From contig CAVSGF010000001.1 in NCBI GenBank assembly GCA_963727415.1, positions 248,001 to 312,000 of the forward strand: a DNA stretch of 64,000 bases. Direction: 5' to 3'. Position 1 is the stretch's first letter, and the number at the start of each line of letters is the position of its first letter. Below the pieces are notes generated by a model that saw nothing but the letters and a program-made list of their open reading frames with translations, made no database searches and was not told the origin of the DNA. Shown here piece by piece: positions 18,443-27,801 of this stretch. The translations under genes and the position numbers were made by a program. The stretch comes from DASQPR01 sp963727415 (GTDB lineage Bacteria > Actinomycetota > Actinomycetes > Mycobacteriales > Micromonosporaceae).

Positions 18443-18946
18443 ATGGGACCTCATGGAACTCTTGTTTTGGTCGCAACTGTGGGGGTCATCGGGGTCTCAT
18501 GTGCCTGGGTGATGAGTGCGACTCGCGCTGCGGTGCGCCTGCCGAACCGCACGCGGCTGGCCTTCGCGAGCGGATCGCGTAAGGGGAACACGTACTACTC
18601 GTCGGCCAGCAATAAGACCGCGCGCCATTCCTACGGTGCCCGCCGTGACGAGGCGGTAACGGCGGTCCTGGCACCGGTGCGTGCGATCCCGCCCAGCCGT
18701 GCACCGCTCGCGTTGGAGGGCGCGGCGGACGGCGGCGGCGGGAACGTTCCGACGTGGGGGGTGGAGAGCTGGTCCCGTGCGATCGCGGCGTACGGGGCCC
18801 TCCTCCAGCAGGCGATCGGAACGCACGAGCCGGACGACTACGTCACCGAGGAGGCACTCACCTTCGAGGAGGTAGCGACGTCGTTCGGTGCCAACCCGCT
18901 CGACTGGCACAGCGGCGCAACGGGAGCCTGGCCATTCGCCGCGTAG
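18443..18946 (+). CDS. Putative membrane-anchored protein, unknown function
   Basis: The 167-residue product starts with one hydrophobic helix (LVLVATVGVIGVSCAWVM), followed by a Ser/Asn-rich and Gly-rich soluble part. Its C-terminal region has an acidic helix (EEALTFEEVATSFGANPL). The ATG at 18443 is preceded by GGAGGGGTGAG, a strong ribosome site. No family recognised. It is divergent from the XRE regulator. Confidence 0.55.
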   Translation: MGPHGTLVLVATVGVIGVSCAWVMSATRAAVRLPNRTRLAFASGSRKGNTYYSSASNKTARHSYGARRDEAVTAVLAPVRAIPPSRAPLALEGAADGGGGNVPTWGVESWSRAIAAYGALLQQAIGTHEPDDYVTEEALTFEEVATSFGANPLDWHSGATGAWPFAA

Positions 18947-19306
18947 CCGCTGAGGCGGCCTCGCGGGGAGGACGAACGACCACGGCTCTCGGGCTCTGGG
19001 ACATGCTGGACGGCTGGCAGGAAGACGTAGCCGACTCGAAGCGCCCGGAGCGTGGCAAGAAAGTGCCTCGCGGCGATGGCCGCGATGGCAGGGCGGCACG
19101 CGAGCGTGTGCGCGACGGAGGTGGCGCGCACACATGACAAGGCGTTCGGCAGCACGCCGCTTCGCGCCCCGCCCGCCCGCCGGCCCTCGGTTTGGCTGTT
19201 GACCTGGGGCTGCGGGAACCAGTGCCTCCACTGGGACGTTGTGACGCCAGCGTCCCAGTGGGGGCCTGTCTATCTCCGCGCGCCAGGTGGAACGGGCCGG
19301 CCCCGA
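18947..19306. other. Intergenic stretch, nothing recognised
   Basis: Frames exist on both strands but none has a ribosome site together with recognisable protein character. Confidence 0.4.
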
Positions 19307-19495
19307 TCAGGCGTGCACGAACTTCAACAGGTGGTAGACGAGGAACGCGGGCCAGACCAGCGCCTGAAGCACGCCGAGCACCCCATCCCAGAATCCATCG
19401 GCTTGCTGGATGTAGTAGACGAGCGCGCCGATCAAGCCCAAGCCGTAGACCGCTCCGGCGCCGCCACCTGACGCTCTGTTGCTCCTGCGCTCCAT
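19307..19495 (-). CDS. Conserved small membrane protein (62 residues)
   Basis: A short protein with a Gly-rich head and two hydrophobic segments (GLGLIGALVYYIQQADGFW and GVLQALVWPAFLVYHLLKF). Proteins of this pattern are widespread in actinobacteria; the role is unknown. The ATG follows GTGGGGAC. The following 300 bp to gadB show no gene. Confidence 0.7.
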   Translation of the reverse strand: MERRSNRASGGGAGAVYGLGLIGALVYYIQQADGFWDGVLGVLQALVWPAFLVYHLLKFVHA

Positions 19496-19796
19496 GTCCC
19501 CACTATCCCCTTTGCTCCTGCTGTTTGTTCAACCGCACAATCCGCAGCGCGAGGGTTCGGTGCGCTACTAGGCATCCTGCGCCGCGCTCCACCGGAATGC
19601 TGAGAGCCGCCGGACCCGGAAGTCGGGCCATCCGGCCCGGCGAAGCGTATGCCACTTGAGATCGACTACGCGAAGTGCAGCTACATCCCATCGCGGATGC
19701 GTACGTTCACGTCAACGGGTCGCGAGCTTCCACGGTATTCCTGGGCACCGTCAGCGCGACCCGTCCGCGGTGCCGCCGTACCCGAAGGAGGCTGCC

Positions 19797-21200
19797 ATGC
19801 CCCCGAGAGCGCGCGTCCACGAACATGATCTTCCGAGCAACGTCAAGCTCAATCCGGTCTATGCGCGGCCGGGCGAGACCCTAGACCTGCCACGGTTCGT
19901 TCTGCCTGACGACGAATCGCTGCCCGAAACGGCGTACCAGATCGTGCACGACGAGGCGATGCTTGACGGCAACGCCCGGCTCAACCTGGCAACCTTCGTC
20001 GGTACCTGGATGGACGACCAGGCGACGAGGCTGTATACCGAGACGTTCGACAAAAACATGATCGACAAGGACGAGTACCCGATGACCGCGGCGATCGAGA
20101 CACGCTGCTGGACCATGCTCGCCGGCCTGTGGAACGCGCCCGATCCGAAATCGGCGATCGGAACGTCAACCATCGGCTCATCCGAGGGATGCATGCTCGG
20201 CGGTCTCGCGCTCAAGCGCCGCTGGCAGCATGCTCGGCGCGCCGCCGGCCAGCCCGCCGACCGGCCGAACCTGGTGATGTCGAGCGCCGTTCAGGTGTGC
20301 TGGGAAAAGTTCTGCAACTACTGGGATGTCGAGCCTCGGTATGTGCCGATCTCGCACGAGCACCGAGTGCTCGACGGTCACGACCTCGACAAGTACGTTG
20401 ACGAGAACACCATCGGCGTGGTCTCCATCATGGGCGTGACGTACACCGGAATGTACGAGCCGGTCACCGAGATCGCCGCGGCGCTCGACCGCATCCAGGA
20501 ACAGACCGGACTCGACATTCCGATCCACATCGACGGCGCATCCGGTGCCTTCGTCGCACCATTCATCCAGCCGGATCTGGAATGGGACTTCCGTGTCCCA
20601 CGGGTGGCGTCCATCTCCACCTCGGGCCACAAGTACGGCCTGGTCTTTCCGGGTCTCGGATGGGTGGTCTGGCGCGACGCCGCGGCCCTGCCCGAGGACT
20701 TGGTGTTCCGGGTCTCCTATCTGGGCGGGGACATGCCGACATTCGCCCTCAACTTCTCCCGGCCGGGTGCACAAGTGCTTCTTCAGTACTACATGTTCTT
20801 GCGCCTCGGCATGGAGGGATACCGCCGGGTGCAGCGGGTATCGCATGACGTTGCCAGGTACCTGGCTGGTGAGATCGGCACCATGCCACAGTTCGAACTG
20901 TGGAACGACGGCTCGGATATCCCGGTGTTCGCCTGGCGGTTACGAGACGGGTACACCAGCAACTGGAACCTGTATCACCTGTCCGACCGCCTGCGGGCCA
21001 AGGGCTGGCTGGTGCCCGCCTACCCAATGCCCGAGGCGCTTGCGGACGTGACCGTTCAGCGCGTCGTGGTACGCAACGGATTGTCTCGCGACCTGGCCGA
21101 GGTCTTCCTGCAAGATCTCAAGATCGAGGTGGACTATCTCGACTCGTTAAGCGGCCCGATGCCGACGGTCCGGGAACGAGCGGCAGCGTTCCATCACTGA
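19797..21200 (+). CDS. gadB: Glutamate decarboxylase
   Basis: PLP-dependent conversion of glutamate to GABA with proton consumption, a typical acid-stress function. The 467-residue product matches GadB length. The PLP lysine lies in STSGHKYGL (Lys 279), with the preceding IHIDGASGAFVAPF and the TSTIGSSEGCMLGGLA segment typical of group II decarboxylases. The ATG at 19797 follows AAGGAG. The gene ends 7 bp inside the convergent arsR at 21194. No antiporter gene is adjacent. Confidence 0.95.
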   Translation: MPPRARVHEHDLPSNVKLNPVYARPGETLDLPRFVLPDDESLPETAYQIVHDEAMLDGNARLNLATFVGTWMDDQATRLYTETFDKNMIDKDEYPMTAAIETRCWTMLAGLWNAPDPKSAIGTSTIGSSEGCMLGGLALKRRWQHARRAAGQPADRPNLVMSSAVQVCWEKFCNYWDVEPRYVPISHEHRVLDGHDLDKYVDENTIGVVSIMGVTYTGMYEPVTEIAAALDRIQEQTGLDIPIHIDGASGAFVAPFIQPDLEWDFRVPRVASISTSGHKYGLVFPGLGWVVWRDAAALPEDLVFRVSYLGGDMPTFALNFSRPGAQVLLQYYMFLRLGMEGYRRVQRVSHDVARYLAGEIGTMPQFELWNDGSDIPVFAWRLRDGYTSNWNLYHLSDRLRAKGWLVPAYPMPEALADVTVQRVVVRNGLSRDLAEVFLQDLKIEVDYLDSLSGPMPTVRERAAAFHH

Positions 21201-21556
21201 CCGGTGGCCAGCAGCGCGGCAAGCTCACCCAAGCTCGACGTGACCGGCCGGTAGTAGACCCAGGTTCCACGACGCTCGCCCTCGACCAAGCCCGCGTCCT
21301 TAAGGATCTTCAGGTGGTGCGAGATCGTCGGGCCGGTGACATCGAAGTCGCCCCCGGTGAGGTCGCATACGCAGATCTCGCCATCGGACGCCGACGTGAT
21401 CCGGGAGAGCAGGCGGAGCCGGGTGGGGTCGCCCAGCGCCTTGAACTTCCGGGCCATGTCGGTGGCTTGCCCGGCCTCGAGGGACTCCTCCACGATAGGC
21501 CGGCAGCACACGCCCAGATCCGCACTGTTGTCCAAAATGACGAACTGCTTCGACAT
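21194..21556 (-). CDS. arsR: ArsR-family metalloregulator
   Basis: Winged-helix repressor of 120 residues. The DNA-binding part reads KALGDPTRLRLLSRI and TGPTISHHLKILKDAGLV. A CxC pair in the recognition region (GEICVCDLTGG) is the usual arsenic/antimony-sensing site of ArsR, and further cysteines occur near the N-terminus (GVCCRP). It is divergent from the second arsR and probably shares a control region with it. Its end overlaps the convergent gadB end by 7 bp. Confidence 0.9.
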   Translation of the reverse strand: MSKQFVILDNSADLGVCCRPIVEESLEAGQATDMARKFKALGDPTRLRLLSRITSASDGEICVCDLTGGDFDVTGPTISHHLKILKDAGLVEGERRGTWVYYRPVTSSLGELAALLATGQ

Positions 21557-21642
21557 ACCTCTAGGTTGACAGTCCTGAAATCAAGCCGCAAGCGACGCGT
21601 AGATCATCGCTAATCGCCGATTGACGATGACATTCTGCGGCG
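21557..21642. promoter_or_regulatory. Divergent arsR-arsR control region
   Basis: The 86-bp spacer holds AATCGCCGATT (21612-21622), a perfect short palindrome framed by ATCG and CGAT, and a TTGACAGTC element near 21565. Likely operator and promoters for both arsR genes; inferred. Confidence 0.45.
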
Positions 21643-21963
21643 GTGGATGTGCTGGACCGATCGACCGCCGCCGAGTACGCGTCCTGGTTCCGGGCGCTCG
21701 CCGACCCGTCGCGCGTACAACTGGTGGAGTTGCTTGCCCGCCATGGCTCACCGATGACTGTCCGCGAGATCGTGACGGCGATGGGCCTTGCCCAATCGAC
21801 CGTCTCTCAGCATCTGAAGATCCTGGCCGAGGTGCGGTTCGTTCTGGTCGAGGCGGTGGGCAACGCCCGCCACTACCGGATCAACGCCGACTGCGTGTCG
21901 TGCTTTCCCAGCGCCGCCGATGTCGTCATGGGCAAGCCGGCCCCCTCGCCGACAACGAGGTGA
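21643..21963 (+). CDS. arsR: ArsR-family transcriptional regulator
   Basis: Second winged-helix repressor, 106 residues, with RALADPSRVQLVELLARHG and GLAQSTVSQHLKILAEVRF. The start is a GTG. It lacks the CxC of the minus-strand ArsR but has ADCVSCF near the C-terminus, which could hold metal. The following acetyltransferase starts 2 bp after its stop, so they are co-transcribed. Confidence 0.88.
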   Translation: MDVLDRSTAAEYASWFRALADPSRVQLVELLARHGSPMTVREIVTAMGLAQSTVSQHLKILAEVRFVLVEAVGNARHYRINADCVSCFPSAADVVMGKPAPSPTTR

Positions 21964-21965
21964 TC

Positions 21966-22508
21966 GTGAGCAGCGAGATTCGCATTCGCCCGATGACCGC
22001 CGCCGACGCCGATCCGGTACGGGCGATCTACCAGGCGGGGCTCGACGGCGGCCTGGCCAGCTTCGAGACCCTCGCCCCGACGTGGGCCGCCTTCGACGGT
22101 GGCAGGCTTCCAGAGCATCGGCTGGTCGCGGAGCTCGGCGGGACCGTAGCCGGTTGGGTCGCCGTGTCATCGGTCTCGTCGCGGCCCGTCTACTCGGGAG
22201 TAGTCGAGCATTCGGTGTATGTGGCGCCGTCCGCGCAAGGCTTGGGCATCGGCGCCGGTCTGCTTCGGGCCCTGTTCCGCTCCACCGAGACCGCCGGGAT
22301 CTGGACGATCCAGTCCGGGATCTTCCCAGCCAACGCCCCGAGCCTCCGGCTCCACGAACGTGCCGGCTTCCGCGTGGTCGGTACCCGCGAGCGAGTCGGC
22401 CGGCACCCCTTCGACGGGTGGCGAGACGTGATCATGGTTGAGCGTCGTAGCCCGGTGATCGGCACTCTCTCATCGTCTGGAACTTCCCGGCCGCCGTCGG
22501 CAGGCTGA
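21966..22508 (+). CDS. GNAT acetyltransferase, ArsN-like
   Basis: The 180-residue product has a GNAT fold: IRIRPMTAADADPVRAIY at the start, the acetyl-CoA loop APSAQGLGIGAGLLRAL, and SLRLHERAGFRVVGTRERVG near the end. It resembles the phosphinothricin/arsinothricin N-acetyltransferase group, and its place between arsR and a flavin monooxygenase supports an arsenic-resistance role (ArsN). GTG 21966 has GAGG five bases upstream; GTG 21960 overlapping the arsR stop is the alternative. Substrate is inferred from context. Confidence 0.82.
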   Translation: MSSEIRIRPMTAADADPVRAIYQAGLDGGLASFETLAPTWAAFDGGRLPEHRLVAELGGTVAGWVAVSSVSSRPVYSGVVEHSVYVAPSAQGLGIGAGLLRALFRSTETAGIWTIQSGIFPANAPSLRLHERAGFRVVGTRERVGRHPFDGWRDVIMVERRSPVIGTLSSSGTSRPPSAG

Positions 22509-22543
22509 TTTGACAAGCACCTAATTAGGCGTCAGTATCGGCA

Positions 22544-22573
22544 GATCTGATTCGACAAACTTGGAATCAGATC
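22544..22573. promoter_or_regulatory. 10-10-10 inverted repeat upstream of the flavin monooxygenase
   Basis: GATCTGATTC and GAATCAGATC are perfect inverted 10-mers with a 10-bp spacer, ending 20 bp before the start codon. Probable ArsR operator. Confidence 0.55.
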
Positions 22574-22593
22574 GACGCTACCCGGAAGGACAC

Positions 22594-23985
22594 ATGCAGG
22601 AGATGAGCACCAACAAGGACAGGTTGCCGATCGCGATCATCGGCGCCGGGCCGGTCGGTCTGGCTGCGGCCGCCCATCTGGCGACGCGGGGTCTGGACTT
22701 CGTGGTACTTGAGGCCGGCGACGGGGTCGCCACGTCAATCGGTGATTGGGCCCACGTGCGGCTCTTCTCGCCGTGGCGGTTCAACACCGACGCGGTCGCC
22801 CGTGACCTGCTGGCCCAGGGCGGCTGGTCACCTCCGGACCCGGAGTCGCTGCCGACCGGCGGCGACCTCATCAACGCGTACCTTGTTCCTCTTGCCACCC
22901 ATCCATCGATCCGGCCGCACGTGCGGTTCGGCGCGCCGGTAACCGCCGTCGCCCGGCAGGGCTTTGACCGAGTCCGCACGGCCGGCCGGGACGCCTCGCC
23001 GTTCCTGCTGCGCCTGGGCGACGGCAGCGAGTTGCTGGCTTCGGCCGTGATCGACGCCTCCGGCACCTGGCATACGCCGAACTTCCTCGGAGGCAACGGC
23101 ATCGCCGCACACGGCGAGGCCGAAGCGGTCTCCGGCGGTCGCGTCCACAACGGGATGCCGGACGTCCTCGGCCGCCTGCGCGCCCAGTTCGCCGGACGAT
23201 CGGTCGCGGTCGTCGGAGCCGGGCACTCCGCGACCGGCACGCTGCTAGCGCTCGCCGATCTCGCCGAGGCCGAGCCCGGTACGACACTGCACTGGGTACT
23301 GCGGTCGCCGAGTCCGGCCCGGTCGTACGGAGGTGGCGAGGCCGACGCGCTTCCGGCACGCGGCGCGATCGGTACGCGGATCAAGGCCCTCGTGGCGGCC
23401 GGCAAGGTCGACGTCCACACCGGCTTCCTCGTGCAGAGCGTCACTGAGCGGGGCCTAATCTCTACCGATGGCCGCCGGATCGATGCCGAGGTGATCGTGA
23501 ACTCGACCGGCGCCCGGGCAGATCACCGGCTGTCCGACGAATTGAGGCTGGACCTGGACCCGGTGCTCGGATCGGCCCGAGCATTGGCGCCGCTGATCGA
23601 CCCTAACGAGCACTCGTGCGGGACCGTCCCGCCACATGGGGTCGACGAACTCGCCCACCCCGAGAACGGCTTCTACGTGGTCGGTGCCAAGTCCTACGGC
23701 CGCGCCCCGACATTCCTGCTCGCCACCGGCTACGAGCAAGTTCGCTCGGTCACCGCGGCCTTGGCCGGGGATTGGGCCGCCGCGCGAGACCTGCGGCTGG
23801 AACTGCCGCAAACCGGCGTGTGCAACTCGAGCGCTCCGGATGAGGAGCCGTCCGAGTGCTGTGGCGCAGCCCCCGCGACCACTGCGAGCGATGAACCGGC
23901 CGGCGACGTCACGAGCGGGTTGCGTTCACTTCCGCTGGTTTCGGCCGGCGCCACGCCGAGGTCCGGGGGGTCATGCTGCGGCTGA
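22594..23985 (+). CDS. FAD/NAD(P)-binding monooxygenase, ArsO-like, with Cys-rich tail
   Basis: A flavoprotein of 463 residues. The FAD site is IAIIGAGPVGLAAAAHLATR at the N-terminus, and a second dinucleotide site is VAVVGAGHSATGTLLALADL. YVVGAKSYGRAPTFLLATGY closes the FAD domain, as in flavin monooxygenases found in ars operons (ArsO type). The last 80 residues are unusual: Ala/Ser/Pro-rich with Cys pairs (SECCGA and the terminal GSCCG), perhaps a metal-binding tail. ATG 22594 follows GGAAGGA; ATG 22603 is possible. An arsR-type operator precedes it. Confidence 0.85.
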   Translation: MQEMSTNKDRLPIAIIGAGPVGLAAAAHLATRGLDFVVLEAGDGVATSIGDWAHVRLFSPWRFNTDAVARDLLAQGGWSPPDPESLPTGGDLINAYLVPLATHPSIRPHVRFGAPVTAVARQGFDRVRTAGRDASPFLLRLGDGSELLASAVIDASGTWHTPNFLGGNGIAAHGEAEAVSGGRVHNGMPDVLGRLRAQFAGRSVAVVGAGHSATGTLLALADLAEAEPGTTLHWVLRSPSPARSYGGGEADALPARGAIGTRIKALVAAGKVDVHTGFLVQSVTERGLISTDGRRIDAEVIVNSTGARADHRLSDELRLDLDPVLGSARALAPLIDPNEHSCGTVPPHGVDELAHPENGFYVVGAKSYGRAPTFLLATGYEQVRSVTAALAGDWAAARDLRLELPQTGVCNSSAPDEEPSECCGAAPATTASDEPAGDVTSGLRSLPLVSAGATPRSGGSCCG

Positions 23986-24084
23986 GGGGGCACCGGAGCC
24001 CTTAGTTCGTCCGGATGGCCATCGTCGGCGAGTCACCGCTGCTAGCATCGTGTGCTCCATCAGCCACGCGTCGGAGGAACTGGC

Positions 24085-25134
24085 ATGCCGTTGCTATCCC
24101 GGATGCTCTCGGCGCCGTTGTTCGTCGACGTCCGAGATGGCGCGATCGCGGACCTGACCAGCATGATCGGCCAGCGCGACCTGGCCAGAGGCGGCCGGGT
24201 GGCGTTCGCGGTCGGCCCGGGCCAGGGTGACAGCATCTGCGACGAGCTGAAGATCGACGATGAGCTGGTCCTGCGGGTACCGGACGGTAGCTTCGCCGCG
24301 GCCGTCCAGCTAGGCCAGCAGGTCAGGGCGGGGCGCTTCAAGGCGGTCGCGGGCATCGGCGGCGGGCGCACGATCGACGTCACGAAGTTCGCCGCCCACA
24401 TGGCGGGCGTACCGATGATCGCCGTCACCACCAGCCTCGGCCACGACGGCATCGCGTCCCCGGTCAGCACCCTGACGACCGACACCGGCACCGAGTCCTA
24501 CGGCGTTGTCATGCCGGTCGCGGTGGTGGTCGACCTGGACCGGGTACGCAGCGCGCCGATATCCCTCAGTACCGCCGGAATCGGCGACGTCATCAGCAAC
24601 CTGTCCGCGGTGGCCGACTGGTCCCTGGCCGCCCGTGACGTCGGCGAGGAAGTCGACGGCCTGGCGGTGGCGATGGCGCGTACCGCCGCGCACGCGGTCC
24701 TTCACCAGCCGGGCGAGGCGCTGTCCGACGAGTTCCTCACGGTGCTCGCCGAATCACTGATCCTGTCCGGGATGGCCATGGCGGTGGCCGGATCAAGCCG
24801 CCCGGCCAGCGGCGGAGACCACGAGATCATGCACGCCATCAATGAGCTTTACCCGGGCACGGCAAGCCATGGTGAACTCGCGGGTGTCGGCGCCCTGTTC
24901 TGCGCGCATCTCAGGGAAGACTCCGACCAGTTCGGTCTCCTCAAGTCATGCCTGCGGCGGCACGACCTGCCCTGCGGTCCCGGCGACCTCGGCCTGTCCG
25001 TCACCGACTTCGCCGCCGCGGTGGGCTACGCCCCGGCGACTCGGCCGGACCGGTACACGATCCTGGAGCGCCTCAACCTGTCCGAGGCGGAAATCGCGGC
25101 TCGGGTCGACTCATTCGTGACGGATCTGGGTTGA
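24085..25134 (+). CDS. sn-Glycerol-1-phosphate dehydrogenase-like iron-type dehydrogenase
   Basis: Member of the Fe-ADH/glycerol dehydrogenase superfamily, 349 residues. The NAD(P) site is AVAGIGGGRTIDVTKFAA. Metal-site segments are TTSLGHDGIASPVS, SGGDHEIMHAI and GTASHGELAGVGAL, the arrangement of AraM/EgsA-type glycerol-1-phosphate dehydrogenases. ATG 24085 follows CGGAGGAAC. No CDP-alcohol phosphotransferase is adjacent, so the exact substrate is uncertain. Confidence 0.85.
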   Translation: MPLLSRMLSAPLFVDVRDGAIADLTSMIGQRDLARGGRVAFAVGPGQGDSICDELKIDDELVLRVPDGSFAAAVQLGQQVRAGRFKAVAGIGGGRTIDVTKFAAHMAGVPMIAVTTSLGHDGIASPVSTLTTDTGTESYGVVMPVAVVVDLDRVRSAPISLSTAGIGDVISNLSAVADWSLAARDVGEEVDGLAVAMARTAAHAVLHQPGEALSDEFLTVLAESLILSGMAMAVAGSSRPASGGDHEIMHAINELYPGTASHGELAGVGALFCAHLREDSDQFGLLKSCLRRHDLPCGPGDLGLSVTDFAAAVGYAPATRPDRYTILERLNLSEAEIAARVDSFVTDLG

Positions 25135-25307
25135 TGGTCATTGACATCCGGTGCCATCACTCGAAGTCATACACGGTGACCGCGATCCCGCTCTGACATA
25201 GGCGGCCGACAGGTCCTGGAGCGCCCCATCCACACGGAGCCGCACATTCGCGGTCCGAGTCGATTCGTGGCGGATCCGGCCCGGAAATTCGCCGTTGCCC
25301 GCCCCAG

Positions 25308-25676
25308 CTATGAGCAGATCTTGAGCGGACGGGTGGCACCCGGTCGCAGGACGAAGTGGACCTCATGATGGGCCTTGTCCCGGAAGACCGCTTCCGTTGA
25401 CGAAAGAAACGTGATGGTGCCTTGCTGGTACGGATTCCCCCAGCCGGTGGGCGGATTGCCTGAGCCATCCGACAGCGGGTGAACGGCGCGGTACCAGTGA
25501 CCGTCGATGTTGGCGTCGTTGATGCCGCAGTGGGTGTAAAGGGCGTACGGCGAAGAGGCCGGCGACGGCCCACTCGCGGGTGGTGTTCCGGTGGAAGAAT
25601 CGGTACCGCATCCGGCGAGAGCTAGCACCGCGGCGGCGGCCAACACTTGCCCCTGGAGTTTCGCTTGGATCTCCAT
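25308..25676 (-). CDS. Putative lipoprotein
   Basis: A short exported protein with the lipobox LALAGCG about 24 residues in, followed by a Ser/Thr/Pro linker (TDSSTGTPPASGPSPASS). A small domain follows, with paired cysteines (YTHCGIND and the terminal KICS). Start uncertain: ATG 25676 has GGAGGTG directly against it, and TTG 25688 is an alternative. Function unknown. Confidence 0.65.
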   Translation of the reverse strand: MEIQAKLQGQVLAAAAVLALAGCGTDSSTGTPPASGPSPASSPYALYTHCGINDANIDGHWYRAVHPLSDGSGNPPTGWGNPYQQGTITFLSSTEAVFRDKAHHEVHFVLRPGATRPLKICS

Positions 25677-25799
25677 CACCTCCGGCAATCGTCAGGTCAT
25701 GGATCAGACGTCGATGAGTGTCCGATGGTTCCACCGTCCGGGGCGCGGATACTTCCACGTGGTCCGCACAGTGTCGGTGGCCTGTGCTAGGTACGACCT

Positions 25800-26402
25800 A
25801 TGCCGGACAGCGATGTATCCGTGGTCCCCGCCAACGAGGCGAGCTGGGATGATCTGCAGGCCGTATTCGGCCGCGGCGCCGCAGCGAAATGCCAGTGCCA
25901 GCGGATCAAGCTGGGCGACCACGATTGGTTCGCCATGCCAGTGGAAGAGCGGGCGCATCGGCTCAGAGACGACACCGACTGCGGGCATCCGGAAGCGGAT
26001 CGCAGCAGCGGCATGGTCGCGTACCTGGACGGCGAGCCGGTCGGCTGGGTCGCGGTCGAACCGCGCGCCAGCTACCGGCGACTGCGCGGGTCCTCCGTGC
26101 CGTGGGCCGGGCGCACCGAGGATCCGGAGGATCCCGACGTCTGGGCGATCGTGTGCTTCGCGATCCGTCCCGGCTATCGCAGACGGGGCCTGACCCGGCC
26201 GCTGGCGAAGGCGGCCGCCGAGTACGCCCGGGCACACGGCGCGAGAGCCATCGAGGGATACCCCATGATCCCCAAGTCCGGGCAGACGGTGTCGTGGGGC
26301 GAGATGAACGTCGGCTCCCGCAGCACGTTCGCGGCTGCCGGGTTCCGCGTGGTCAGTCACCCGACCACACGCCGCGTCGTGATGCGGCTGGACCTGTACT
26401 AG
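25800..26402 (+). CDS. GNAT-family N-acetyltransferase
   Basis: A 200-residue protein. The GNAT core shows as WAIVCFAIRPGYRRRGLTRPLAKAA, where the acetyl-CoA loop is RPGYRRRGL. Upstream KCQCQRIKLGDHDWF resembles a subfamily with an N-terminal Cys pair. The end TFAAAGFRVVSHPTTRRVVMR is typical. Alone in the plus direction, divergent from the lipoprotein. Substrate unknown. Confidence 0.85.
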   Translation: MPDSDVSVVPANEASWDDLQAVFGRGAAAKCQCQRIKLGDHDWFAMPVEERAHRLRDDTDCGHPEADRSSGMVAYLDGEPVGWVAVEPRASYRRLRGSSVPWAGRTEDPEDPDVWAIVCFAIRPGYRRRGLTRPLAKAAAEYARAHGARAIEGYPMIPKSGQTVSWGEMNVGSRSTFAAAGFRVVSHPTTRRVVMRLDLY

Positions 26403-26538
26403 CCCGCAATCCCATGATCGCCGATCGCGGTCGTTTTCTGCGATATAACGCAGTTAGTTACCGCAATCAACGATCATGCGGTGCAGAGCGTCGAAGAGCA
26501 CGTCGCCTGCGGTGCTGCCGCCCCGCCACCGGTGAGGG

Positions 26539-27801
26539 CTACACGACGGCATCATGCGGCTCAGCGACAGTAGATGGAACTGAAACCCGAAGCTGTGTCT
26601 CGCGCCACGGCATCATCAGCGCCGCAAGCAGCATGAGCGTTGCCGCGACCACCAGTGCCACTCGGTCCGTGAAAAGCGTCGCGATCGCGCCTCCAACCAG
26701 CACGAAAAGCGGTTGAGCTGCGACCGGTGCGAATATCCAGAGTGCTGTGGTGCGGGCCATGACCTCGGTCGGTGTCACGAGCTGGCGGTAGGCGGCCATG
26801 GTTGAGTTGCCGAGGCTGGTGCAGAGAAGCGACGAAAAGAACGCGACGCAGCACAGCACGAACCCGATCACGCCCGGAGCTACGAGTGGCGCGACGAAGA
26901 ACCACGGGCTGCGGGCGATGCCGGCCAAGAACACCGTTCGGATGGAGCCGAGGCGGGCGGAGACCAGGCGCCCGAGCCGGGCGCCGATGAAGCCGCCGAT
27001 TGACGGCCCGCCGAGGATGAATCCGTATTGCCACTGGGCGAAGTGCAGGTGCCGTAGGTAATACACGGTCAAGATCGGCGTCGCCATCGCGCTCGCTCCG
27101 GCGAACAGCATCCAACTCGCCAGCATTCCCCGCAGCGTATGGTGGCTCCGGGTAAATCTCAGCCCGGCGGCCAGTTCGGCCCATCGTGATTGGCCCGGCT
27201 CGCGGTCAGTCGGCGGTGGTTCGGCCTGGCGAATGCGTCGGACCAGCAACGCATCCGCAAGAAACGAAACCGCGTCGATGACGAGCAGGACTGGCGCCGA
27301 CACGATCACCAGAAGCGCGCCACCGATACCCGGGCCCACACTCAGGCTCAACCAGACACTGGACAACAGCCGCCCGTTGGCGTCGACCAGCATCTGCGGC
27401 GGGACCAGTGACTTGAGGTGTGCTCCAGCGGCGGAGGTCATCGCCACCGCACCGAGTGCGCTGACGGCCGTGACTACGCCCAGCTGAGCAAAGGTTAGTA
27501 CGTGCATGGCCGCGGCGGCCGGAATCGATAAGGCGCCAGCGAAGCGCAGCACATCGCTCGCGACCATGACCGGCCGCTTCCTGCGAAACTCGACGTATCG
27601 GCCAACTGGTAAGGCGCATATGGCTGTTACGACACTGGCGATCGCCGCCAGCAGGGATATCCGCCAGGTTTGAGCGCCCATCGTCGTGACGGCAACGACC
27701 GGGATGGCAACCATACCTATCGAAGAGCCGAACTGGCTGATGGTGTTGGCAGTCCAGAGTCGGCGGAAGTCGGCGTGCCCGCGGACGCTGCGATGCTCCA
27801 T
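26539..27801 (-). CDS. MFS transporter
   Basis: Major facilitator exporter of 420 residues with about 12 hydrophobic helices. The first helix follows RRLWTANTISQFGSSIGMVA, and the loop after helix 2-3 is GRYVEFRRKRPVMVASDVLR, as in the macrolide-efflux/enterobactin-exporter group. ATG 27801 follows GGGGGTGGC. No regulator is adjacent. Substrate unknown. Confidence 0.88.
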   Translation of the reverse strand: MEHRSVRGHADFRRLWTANTISQFGSSIGMVAIPVVAVTTMGAQTWRISLLAAIASVVTAICALPVGRYVEFRRKRPVMVASDVLRFAGALSIPAAAAMHVLTFAQLGVVTAVSALGAVAMTSAAGAHLKSLVPPQMLVDANGRLLSSVWLSLSVGPGIGGALLVIVSAPVLLVIDAVSFLADALLVRRIRQAEPPPTDREPGQSRWAELAAGLRFTRSHHTLRGMLASWMLFAGASAMATPILTVYYLRHLHFAQWQYGFILGGPSIGGFIGARLGRLVSARLGSIRTVFLAGIARSPWFFVAPLVAPGVIGFVLCCVAFFSSLLCTSLGNSTMAAYRQLVTPTEVMARTTALWIFAPVAAQPLFVLVGGAIATLFTDRVALVVAATLMLLAALMMPWRETQLRVSVPSTVAEPHDAVV

